A stretch of 64,000 nucleotides of DNA from contig NZ_JAESDH010000018.1 in the NCBI RefSeq assembly GCF_019249295.1, forward strand, positions 48,514 through 112,513, given 5' to 3'. This document shows, in pieces, positions 36,563 to 43,505 of this stretch. Each line of letters begins with the position of its first letter. The stretch's first letter is position 1. A program made the position numbers and the translations under genes. The notes under the pieces were generated by a model. That model did no database searches. It was not told the DNA's origin and worked only from the letters and a program-made list of their open reading frames with translations. The DNA is from Alteromonas antoniana. GTDB lineage: Bacteria; Pseudomonadota; Gammaproteobacteria; Enterobacterales; Alteromonadaceae.

Positions 36563-38554
36563 TTGACAGACGTTATTCGGGTTCTGTTGGTTGAAGATGA
36601 CGAGGACGACTATTTTCTTACTGCGGACTACCTTTCCCGCTGTGAAGAGCCTCGCTTCAAAGTATCCTGGGTTACAAACAGCGCGGATGCATTGAGCGTA
36701 TTAAAACGTCAAAGCTTCGATTTGTGCCTGCTCGACTACATCCTCGGCGCAGAAAACGCCATTGATGTACTGGATGTGCTCAAATCAAATCAGATAACGA
36801 TTCCGGTGGTCATTCTGACCGGCCAGTCTGATACCAAAGTTGACGAAATGGTGATGCGGGCAGGTGCCGCTGACTACCTGACTAAAAGCGAAATTGAAAC
36901 GCCACGGTTCATGCGTACCATACGATATGCCATGGTGCGTCGGGAAATCGAAAACGAGCGAATCGAGCGTCACAAGGTCGAGCAAAAGAACAAAGCCAAA
37001 GACAAGTTCCTTGCCCATCTCGGGCATGAATTGCGTACACCACTTACGTCAATTCTCGGCTATACCGAGTTGCTTTTGGATGAAAAGCGAAATGGAGATA
37101 TCGAGCAGGAGCTCTCTATTATCCATTCCAATGGCAAGCACTTGCTGAGTTTGCTCAATGATATGCTGGATATGTCACGCATCATGGCAAACAAGCTGGA
37201 GATTGCGCCAAAAGAAGTGAACCTTTCAGGCTTTCTTACTGATCTTCATTCTCTTATGGGCCTGGCCGCAAAAGATAAAGGCTTGTCACTTTCTGTATCT
37301 GCAGAAACCAAGCTGCCCGAGTACATCGAAACAGACCCTACCCGATTAAGACAGGTGTTAATTAATCTAATTAACAACGCCATCAAGTTTACTGACAATG
37401 GCACGATTTCGGTTGCTGTTGAGACAGTCAAGCCACTATCAGCCAGTCAACCTGAAAAGCTTCTTTTCCGTGTGGAAGATACCGGTATCGGCATGCCGAA
37501 AGACAAACTCAGCAGTATTTTTCAGCCCTTTGAGCAGATAGAAGATGTGATGCGCGCTAACCATGGTGGCGCAGGGCTTGGTCTGGCGATATCCCGTGAA
37601 CTGGTCCATAAAATGGGCGGAGAAATCTCTGTCGACAGTAACTTTGGTAAAGGCAGCGTATTCAGCTTTACAATCAACCCCGGCGACATTTCAAACCAGA
37701 ACAGGGATATACTGGATCTGGAAAAATCTCAGGTTCGTGAAAGCAATGCGTTAAACCTGCACGTTTCAGGGCGCGTTCTGATTGTTGATGACTTACGTGA
37801 GTTGCGACGGTTAACCGGGCATTTGGTTGGTCAGTGTCACGCCAGTGTGGCGTATGCGGAAAATGGCGTGAAAGCACTTGAATCCGTGCTCATGGCTGAG
37901 CAGGATCAGCGCCCCTTCCATCTGGTATTGATGGATATCCACATGCCTGTGATGAACGGAATAGATGCCCTTAAAGCCATTCGTCGACATAACTGCAACG
38001 TTGCTGTTGTAGCCGTCACCGCTGCCAGTCGCAAAGGCCTGAAACAATCCTTGTTGGATGAGGGCTTCGATGGCGTTATTGGTAAACCCATCGACCGATT
38101 CGAATTAACCAAGGTTCTCGACCGTTATTTGATCCGTACCGAGGGGCCGGCGCCATCCAATGAGCAAGAAAAAGAGCGCGCACAAAGTCATCAGTTGCCT
38201 GAGGGTAAGAGTAAAAAAGTACTGGTTATTGAAGATGACCATGATGCTGCTGAACTGATTCAGCTCTTCATTGCGCATCAGGGCCATGACGTTTATATCG
38301 CAAACTCCGGTAAGCAAGCGCTTCAGACACTCAAAGAGATTGTGTTTGATGTTATTCTTATGGATTTATCGTTGCCGGATTATCACGGCTACGACTTAGC
38401 AAACGAGATTCATCAGTTACAGGTGGACGCGAAAATGTTTGTCGTCAGTGGCAACGAACCTGAGCCTGAACGCATGAAAGAGCTTGGCATTGAAGGCTCA
38501 TTACTTAAACCCGTATCCAGAGAAGATCTAATTTCCCTGTTCGACAGCCTTTGA
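36563..38554 (+). CDS. Hybrid histidine kinase REC-HisKA-HATPase-REC-REC
   Basis: A 663-residue soluble hybrid kinase that starts at TTG seven bases after GGAG. Order: receiver 1 (1-125, D58), HisKA (AHLGHELRTPLTSILGY, H155), HATPase_c (about 255-375, with NLINNAIKF, GIGMP and GAGLGLAISREL), receiver 2 (about 403-523, D458 in LMDIHMPVMNG) and receiver 3 (about 550-663, D601 in LMDLSLPDYHG). It has no membrane segment or sensor domain, so input probably comes through receiver 1. It closes the cluster that begins with the sigma-54 regulator. Receivers 2 and 3 offer two phosphorelay exits. Confidence 0.94.
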   Translation: MTDVIRVLLVEDDEDDYFLTADYLSRCEEPRFKVSWVTNSADALSVLKRQSFDLCLLDYILGAENAIDVLDVLKSNQITIPVVILTGQSDTKVDEMVMRAGAADYLTKSEIETPRFMRTIRYAMVRREIENERIERHKVEQKNKAKDKFLAHLGHELRTPLTSILGYTELLLDEKRNGDIEQELSIIHSNGKHLLSLLNDMLDMSRIMANKLEIAPKEVNLSGFLTDLHSLMGLAAKDKGLSLSVSAETKLPEYIETDPTRLRQVLINLINNAIKFTDNGTISVAVETVKPLSASQPEKLLFRVEDTGIGMPKDKLSSIFQPFEQIEDVMRANHGGAGLGLAISRELVHKMGGEISVDSNFGKGSVFSFTINPGDISNQNRDILDLEKSQVRESNALNLHVSGRVLIVDDLRELRRLTGHLVGQCHASVAYAENGVKALESVLMAEQDQRPFHLVLMDIHMPVMNGIDALKAIRRHNCNVAVVAVTAASRKGLKQSLLDEGFDGVIGKPIDRFELTKVLDRYLIRTEGPAPSNEQEKERAQSHQLPEGKSKKVLVIEDDHDAAELIQLFIAHQGHDVYIANSGKQALQTLKEIVFDVILMDLSLPDYHGYDLANEIHQLQVDAKMFVVSGNEPEPERMKELGIEGSLLKPVSREDLISLFDSL

Positions 38555-38614
38555 CGCTGTTTAATTTCCCCGGTTATTCGACACGTCCACCACACTTACG
38601 TCCCCGCTAGTTTA

Positions 38615-38649
38615 CGAAATTATTACATCCGGTGACTGCAATAATTACG
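38615..38649. promoter_or_regulatory. Inverted repeat, possible enhancer site for the sigma-54 promoter at 38714
   Basis: CGAAATTATT and AATAATTACG form an inverted repeat with 9 of 10 pairs matched and a 15-base spacer. It lies about 90-125 bases upstream of the start expected for the downstream sigma-54 promoter, where dimeric activators of the NtrC family usually bind. Confidence 0.45.
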
Positions 38650-38713
38650 AGACCGGAAGCCTTCAATTCATAACACCTTTAGAAAAAAACATACAACTCA
38701 ACCACTTACTCCA

Positions 38714-38729
38714 TGGTACATCGCTTGCA
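38714..38729 (+). promoter_or_regulatory. Sigma-54 (-24/-12) promoter of the YqjD-like operon
   Basis: TGGTACATCGCTTGCA matches TGGYACRNNNNTTGCW at every fixed position, with exact spacing. Transcription would start near 38740, 28 bases before the first ATG (38768). Confidence 0.87.
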
Positions 38730-38767
38730 AGATATCTAGTGCATTCACAAAACCAAGGAGATAAATC

Positions 38768-39094
38768 ATGGCGACGCAATCGCAAAATGTACCAGGTACA
38801 ACGAAAGTGAAGTCGAATGGTATCGGTGAGTCAACGCATCCCGTAACCGATAAATTTCAGGAAACATTACATGCGTCTGTAGATAAACTGGCTGGTTCTG
38901 CAGGTGTAGCTGAAGAAAATCTACGTGATACTGCCGCCACCTCTAAGGAAAACATGGCCGCACGTCAGCGTCTGGCAAAACAGAAATGGCAAGCCTCTTC
39001 AGTACGCAAGTATGCAGTAGAAAACCCGCTGGCAGCTGCAGGCATTGCATTCGCAGCCGGTATGTTTCTTACATCAATCATGCGTAAGAAGTAA
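38768..39094 (+). CDS. YqjD/ElaB-like (DUF883-type) membrane-anchored protein
   Basis: A 108-residue protein with a long hydrophilic helical part and one C-terminal membrane anchor preceded by ENPLAAAG and ended by MRKK, the layout of E. coli YqjD and ElaB. Those proteins attach ribosomes to the inner membrane in stationary phase. It is the first gene of a four-gene operon (gaps of 2 bases, a 4-base overlap and 9 bases) whose next two products resemble YqjE and YqjK. AAGGAG precedes the ATG, and a perfect sigma-54 promoter lies 39 bases upstream. Confidence 0.78.
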   Translation: MATQSQNVPGTTKVKSNGIGESTHPVTDKFQETLHASVDKLAGSAGVAEENLRDTAATSKENMAARQRLAKQKWQASSVRKYAVENPLAAAGIAFAAGMFLTSIMRKK

Positions 39095-39096
39095 TC

Positions 39097-39609
39097 ATGC
39101 AAACGTATACACCCGATTTTCAACAGGCTAGCTATTCGCCTGAAACCGAAAATCTGTACTGCCCGACCAGCCACTCTGGTCGGGCAGATGCGTGTATGCA
39201 GGAAAAAACACTTCAGGATGACACCACACTGGATGAAACCATACAGGCCTTTAAGGATGCCTACGCCCAGAAACATGCAGAATGGCTGGATCTGGCGGAT
39301 GTGGTTGCTGCAGAAAGTCAGTTGGTGAAGAAATCCGCTATCGTGACAGGGTTTGCTGCAGGTGCTGCAGCCATGTTCGGGTGTTTCTGCTGGCTCATCG
39401 TTAATATTGCCGGTGCGCTGGTTATGCATCATTTGGGAATACATTACCTTATCACGTGCGCCGCGTTGTTAGTCGTTAACGGTGTTTTTTCGGCAATAGC
39501 CTTCGCCATTGCTAAAGATGCATACAAGCACATCACATTGATGCCCGCATTCCATGCACTGCGTGGACAGATCCCCGATGGTTCAGATCGTAGCAGGAGT
39601 TCATCATGA
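39097..39609 (+). CDS. YqjE-like membrane protein (phage-holin-like DUF1469 type)
   Basis: A 170-residue protein with a hydrophilic N-terminal third and two long hydrophobic helices (about 88-113 and 118-143). This matches the layout of YqjE/DUF1469 proteins, which usually sit between yqjD and yqjK. Cysteines at about 22, 33, 95 and 97 are an unusual extra. It overlaps the next gene by four bases (ATGA). The function is unknown; co-occurrence with YqjD points to the membrane stress response. Confidence 0.68.
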   Translation: MQTYTPDFQQASYSPETENLYCPTSHSGRADACMQEKTLQDDTTLDETIQAFKDAYAQKHAEWLDLADVVAAESQLVKKSAIVTGFAAGAAAMFGCFCWLIVNIAGALVMHHLGIHYLITCAALLVVNGVFSAIAFAIAKDAYKHITLMPAFHALRGQIPDGSDRSRSSS

Positions 39610-39866
39610 AAAACCCGTTTTTAGAAAAAGAGAAGCAAACCGTAAGCCTTGCCCGAAAGCAATACCATGTAGCCCAGAGACGCACAGAGTATGCAACTGA
39701 GCGCGCTAAAACTAATGCCAGACTTCTGGTAGCGAAACCGTCGTCGTTGTTGACCTTTTTCGGCTTCGGTGCGTACAAGGGAGCAACGTCTGATAATCCG
39801 CCATCCCGACGGCGTCAGGCACTCGTTACTTTTGCAAGAACCCTTGCATTCAATGTTTTAGGCTAG
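39606..39866 (+). CDS. Small basic YqjK-like protein
   Basis: An 86-residue basic, largely helical protein with a weakly hydrophobic middle (SLLTFFGFGAYKGA). The position after yqjD- and yqjE-like genes, the size and the charge suit YqjK, but sequence similarity alone is too weak for certainty. Its start overlaps the stop of the YqjE-like gene. Confidence 0.6.
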   Translation: MKNPFLEKEKQTVSLARKQYHVAQRRTEYATERAKTNARLLVAKPSSLLTFFGFGAYKGATSDNPPSRRRQALVTFARTLAFNVLG

Positions 39867-39875
39867 GAAGTCAAT

Positions 39876-40439
39876 ATGTCGTTGTTATCTCGTACCCTCC
39901 ATGCAAGCGTTGTTGCCTCTGTCCTGGCAGTTTTGAGCGCATGCTCGACCACATCAACACTTGCACCGACACCTTATCAGTCAGCAAAAAGCACAGAAGG
40001 CTATGGATTTTCCAGCACTCAACTTTCTGAAAATGAGTACCGGGTCATGTTCAAAGCATCAGAAGCAACACCTGCTGATCTGGTGCAACAATACACTGTA
40101 TTACGCGGAGCAGAACTGGCTCAGGAGCACGGCTATAACTGGCTGGCTGTCGTTAAAACCGATATTGAAAGAAAAACGTCGGTTAGCAAGAAAGTGGTCA
40201 AGAAGGACAGCAACAAGGGTGGCGTTTTTCCACCGGAACAGCAATGCACGATGTCGGGCTGTCAGGAAGTCGCACAGCCTTTCCACGGCACCGATGGAGA
40301 CGTTGAAGTTGAAGAAGTTCCGAGTAAAGACGTGTTCTATTCTGTTGTAATTCGCATGGCTAACAGTCAGCAGGCGATAGGCAAAAATGCACTTTCGGTT
40401 TCCCAGGTTCTGAGCGAACGCCCTCAAGGTAAAAGCTAA
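39876..40439 (+). CDS. Outer-membrane lipoprotein of the CC0125/CC1285 type
   Basis: A 187-residue lipoprotein (lipobox LSAC, Cys23). The conserved region YGFSSTQLSENEYRVMFKA and LRGAELAQEHGYNWLAVV matches the CC0125/CC1285 lipoprotein family, small periplasmic-facing lipoproteins of unknown role. Later cysteines (CTMSGC) may form a disulfide. It is the last gene of the sigma-54-driven yqj-like operon. Confidence 0.72.
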   Translation: MSLLSRTLHASVVASVLAVLSACSTTSTLAPTPYQSAKSTEGYGFSSTQLSENEYRVMFKASEATPADLVQQYTVLRGAELAQEHGYNWLAVVKTDIERKTSVSKKVVKKDSNKGGVFPPEQQCTMSGCQEVAQPFHGTDGDVEVEEVPSKDVFYSVVIRMANSQQAIGKNALSVSQVLSERPQGKS

Positions 40440-40621
40440 TTTAAGGTGATATATGCCCTGAGTGTCGGGGTCAAAATAGCGGTATGACACAAACTCGAAT
40501 GCGGTGATGCTTGCTACATTCACTCCACCTGAAGTGGAAATTCCGAACCGGTTCTCTGATGTAAGTCAGATGTATTCTTCCGGCGATTTACGAACACGAC
40601 CTTAGTATTCAAGGGGGCACA

Positions 40622-41077
40622 ATGTATTCTCTGTCTCCCGTGGGCAAAATCACGGACATAGTTAAAAAGCTGAAAAGCGGTATCCATTTTTACGCGACAG
40701 CAATTGAAAAGGTGTCAGCGCCAAACTGTCAGGCCATGTTCAGAAGAATGTGGGAGGAAAAGCAGCGTGCAGTTAAAACCTTAATACCGTTGTCTGAGCT
40801 GGATGCAGACGAGGCGGAAAGTGCCAGCAGCAATTGTATAGACTTTCAACGCATTTATACCAAACTGCTGGGCGCAATCTCGGATGATAAGGATTGCACC
40901 TACGTAAAACAGCTTATTGAAGTTGAAGAGACAATTTTACACACCATAGATGATGCGCTTAATGAAAATCTATCATCTGAAAATGCGTCATCGCTACGGC
41001 TAGTCCGCACACGAACCCAACAGTGTCACGATGAGATGCTATCGCTGTATAACGCATCCGATCCACGCTTAGCATGA
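40622..41077 (+). CDS. Ferritin-like four-helix protein (PA2169/DUF2383 type)
   Basis: A 151-residue, all-helical cytoplasmic protein that resembles the PA2169/DUF2383 family of ferritin-like bundles. The opening ITDIVKKLKSGIHFYATAIEKV and the pattern of glutamates and histidines (EVEETILHTIDDAL, CHDEML) fit a bundle, but I cannot trace a full di-iron site. Such genes are often stress-induced. AAGGGGG precedes the ATG. I found no sigma-54 element here, unlike its neighbours. Confidence 0.65.
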   Translation: MYSLSPVGKITDIVKKLKSGIHFYATAIEKVSAPNCQAMFRRMWEEKQRAVKTLIPLSELDADEAESASSNCIDFQRIYTKLLGAISDDKDCTYVKQLIEVEETILHTIDDALNENLSSENASSLRLVRTRTQQCHDEMLSLYNASDPRLA

Positions 41078-41457
41078 CACGCCCTGCCCGCAATACTATG
41101 CGATAGCCTGTCATCTACGTTACTACTCCCAGAAGGGTCTAAAACGCTCACAATGACTTCAGTTGTTGCAAGCATGTCACATACCGATAGAAACAGCATA
41201 CATCGTGGGCGTTTTTGCAAATACAAACAGGGCTGTTGCCGCCTTTTTATGATGTAGTTATTACTTGTTTATGGTCGCTCAGGCAAGCTACGCAGCTATC
41301 TGGTGCGGCCTTTCGATGTGCTGCCGGTGCACCTCAACCAAGACTGACGATGAAAAGGTGTTTAGCTAACCGCCTTGCTTGACTAACTGCCTTGATGGCG
41401 CAACAACGGTTCGCTCTATGAGATGTACCTGTTATTGTACCCAGGTAATCAGCTAGT
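41078..41457. other. Gene-free stretch between convergent genes
   Basis: In 380 bases I see no gene, clear terminator or repeat that I can support. Confidence 0.45.
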
Positions 41458-42102
41458 TCAGTTATCAAGGTGCATTGTATTGGCCCGCTCTACCCAGTCG
41501 AGATCGCGGGTTTGCTCATCCAGCGTCCCCTTCGCATCTTCCAGAAAGACTTTGCAGAAGTAATCTACGCAGGGCAACATTTCCCGATAACGGGAAAGCT
41601 GCACTTCCATTTCCTGCATCGCATTGGCGAATTCCGAATTGGACTTTGACAGTTCATAATCACACTTGAGGTACGCACATAGCACATCAGCCGCTTTCGC
41701 CAGCTTTACGTGTATATCTTCTTTGTCTTGCTCAATAAGCGGTCGGTACCTTGCCTGTAGTGGCTCTGGCACGGTCTGAATGAGCATCGCTTCGAATCGG
41801 CGCTCCAGTTTCTTTATTGCAGATGTGGTTTCCGGATCGTGATACTTAACCGGGCTGGGAATATCACTCATTCCGGCAATTTCGCTGCCTTCATGAAAAA
41901 TTGCCATTGCTGCAACCCGGTCTGGCTGAACATCCTCTTCATAAATATCAGCCGCGATGGCACCAAGCATATGCGCTACCACTGAAGCTTCGTAAACATG
42001 GGTAGATAACATCTCCTCCTGAAACTGCGCCATTAACGGCCAGCGCTTTACGTTTCTGGCGCGCTGCATTAACCCGATAAATGCTGAGTGCGTTTTAGCC
42101 AT
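41458..42102 (-). CDS. yfbR: YfbR-like HD-domain 5'-deoxynucleotidase
   Basis: A 214-residue HD-domain protein homologous to E. coli YfbR, which removes the 5' phosphate of deoxynucleoside monophosphates. Matching segments are RWPLMAQF, VVAHMLGAIA, SDIPSPVKY and KAADVLCAYLKC. The metal ligands map with a constant offset of two: H35, H70 and D139 are kept, but the Asp of the HD pair is Glu (H70-E71). This could weaken or change metal binding. It is monocistronic. Confidence 0.88.
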   Translation of the reverse strand: MAKTHSAFIGLMQRARNVKRWPLMAQFQEEMLSTHVYEASVVAHMLGAIAADIYEEDVQPDRVAAMAIFHEGSEIAGMSDIPSPVKYHDPETTSAIKKLERRFEAMLIQTVPEPLQARYRPLIEQDKEDIHVKLAKAADVLCAYLKCDYELSKSNSEFANAMQEMEVQLSRYREMLPCVDYFCKVFLEDAKGTLDEQTRDLDWVERANTMHLDN

Positions 42103-42291
42103 AGTTATCTATCTCTGTCTGTTTCAAAGCTGCATTCTAACAAAATCCTGTGGATTCTCATGTTTAATCCAGATTTTCCAGAAAATACCTAGCCTGTAAA
42201 AAGTGCATAGAACATTGTAATAGTGATGAGAAATTATGACACAGCTTCGCAAGCTGCAACAATACTCCATAAATATCAGTGACTTAAAATT

Positions 42292-42307
42292 TGGCATGAA
42301 TTGCGCA
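42292..42307 (+). promoter_or_regulatory. Probable sigma-54 promoter of the DUF1328 operon
   Basis: TGGCATGAATTGCGCA has correct GG-N10-GC spacing. There is one mismatch in the -24 box and two in the -12 box (GCGCA for TTGCA), so it is weaker than the others. It would start transcription about 30 bases before the ATG at 42351. Confidence 0.5.
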
Positions 42308-42350
42308 TTATTTATTGTGACATTTAAGGAAGCGATAAGAGGAATATCTT

Positions 42351-42527
42351 ATGTTAGGTTGGGCTATTACATTTTTTATCATTGCCATTATTGCAGCTGT
42401 TTTTGGTTTCGGTGGAATTGCCGGTGCAGCGACAGGCATTGCTCAATTCCTGTTTTTCGTATTTGTAGCACTTCTGGTGATTTCGTTAATTGCTAATGCA
42501 TTACGCGGAAAATCACCGAAGGTATAA
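42351..42527 (+). CDS. DUF1328 family small membrane protein (YtjA-like)
   Basis: A 58-residue protein read directly from the sequence; a longer frame over the same stretch is a shadow. It begins [20 protein letters not shown], then [26 protein letters not shown], with two membrane helices and a short basic end. That is the DUF1328/YtjA signature (MLGWA...FGF.GIA..A..IA..LF). AAGAGGA precedes the ATG. Family members are often stress- or stationary-phase-induced. It is followed after 29 bases by an acidic lipoprotein gene, probably in one transcript. Confidence 0.9.
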   Translation: MLGWAITFFIIAIIAAVFGFGGIAGAATGIAQFLFFVFVALLVISLIANALRGKSPKV

Positions 42528-42556
42528 CGGAACATAAAGGAATAAAGGAGAAGGAT

Positions 42557-42751
42557 ATGATGACATACAAAGCATTTTTGAAAACACTATTGGTTGCAGG
42601 CTTTGCACTTTCACTTGCTGCATGCGGCGATGGTGAAGCAGAGGACGCTGGCGAAGAGCTGGATGAAGTTGTAACAGACGCCGGCAATGCTGTTGAAGAC
42701 GCCTGTGAAGATGTGAAAGAAGGTGTAGACGCAGAAGACGACGACTGCTAA
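42557..42751 (+). CDS. Small acidic lipoprotein
   Basis: A 64-residue protein. The signal peptide ends in lipobox LAAC (Cys22), and the mature part is almost wholly acidic (Asp/Glu with Gly, Ala, Val) with two further cysteines near the end. Met2 is an equally good start after AAGGAGAAGG. It resembles short entericidin-like or acidic lipoproteins in size only; no family is assigned. A strong terminator follows. Confidence 0.75.
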   Translation: MMTYKAFLKTLLVAGFALSLAACGDGEAEDAGEELDEVVTDAGNAVEDACEDVKEGVDAEDDDC

Positions 42752-42771
42752 TCACTGATGTGTGTTCCCGG

Positions 42772-42799
42772 AAAGCCAGGCTTGATGCCTGGCTTTTTT
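42772..42799 (+). terminator. Rho-independent terminator of the DUF1328-lipoprotein operon
   Basis: The stem AAAGCCAGGC / GCCTGGCTTT, loop TTGAT, is followed by a T-run, 21 bases after the lipoprotein stop. Confidence 0.92.
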
Positions 42800-43027
42800 A
42801 TGTCTGGGTCACACGGCTGATGCTGTAAATACAGGAGAGGTTAGACTGGCAGGCTACAGTACGCACCGTCTCCTCCCCTATCTACGCTACACAGCTCTCC
42901 CAGTTATCCTAGTAATCCCGTTATCAGTTCATGTGGTAAAGCGTATTTTCGTACCTGTCACTCCCCCCTCCAATAGTCGACAAAACAAAAAAGCCGTGGA
43001 TCTGGAAATCCAAAAGTATGACAACCC

Positions 43028-43171
43028 TGAAGTATTGAAGTATTGAAGTATTGAAGTATTGAAGTATTGAAGTATTGAAGTATTGAAGTATTGAAGTCTT
43101 GAAGTCTTGAGGTCTTGAGGTCTTGAGGTCTTGAGGTCTTGAGGTCTTGAGATCTTGAGGTCTTGAGGTCT
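43028..43171. repeat. Octanucleotide tandem repeat array, 18 units
   Basis: Eighteen head-to-tail 8-bp units without interruption: eight TGAAGTAT, then two TGAAGTCT, then eight TGAGGTCT, of which one is TGAGATCT. The variants are sorted along the array, so it grew by local copying at different times. It lies in intergenic DNA. Confidence 0.95.
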
Positions 43172-43505
43172 TGAAAAAATTGTCCGGATAAAGCATGTCG
43201 TTGCAACACAATTCCCAGCTGTGTAAGTCACGTAAACAAAAACGGCCAGTAATAAACAAAACCCGATTCAGTATGAAATGCTGACATGGCCTTAATACAA
43301 CCTCACCAGCTCTGTTTAACGTAATAAGCACGGCTTACTGTGTATTGATGCTTCCCGTAAAACCCCTTTACAAGGCAGCGTGCGAAGTGCTCCAAACAAG
43401 CACTGCAGCCGCTTTATAGCGCACTACTTATGTTGGTTAGGTGAGGATGAAGCCTGCCGGGTAGCAGGCGGTACACTTTTCTGGATAGCGGCTACGTGGG
43501 TTTTA

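Larger units (their letters stand above)
42752..43505. other. 754-base stretch with a terminator and an octanucleotide array
   Basis: It contains the terminator at 42772-42799 and the 144-bp repeat array at 43028-43171. Three minus-strand ORFs through the array only reflect its period of 8. I see no gene. The MMPL gene enters from the right with no obvious terminator. Confidence 0.6.

Noticed and set aside
42929..43331. Three minus-strand ORFs with 8-residue repeats (RPQDLKTS, QYFNTSIL)
   Set aside because: They are by-products of the octanucleotide array, open in all three frames; no start signal or non-repeat domain supports them.
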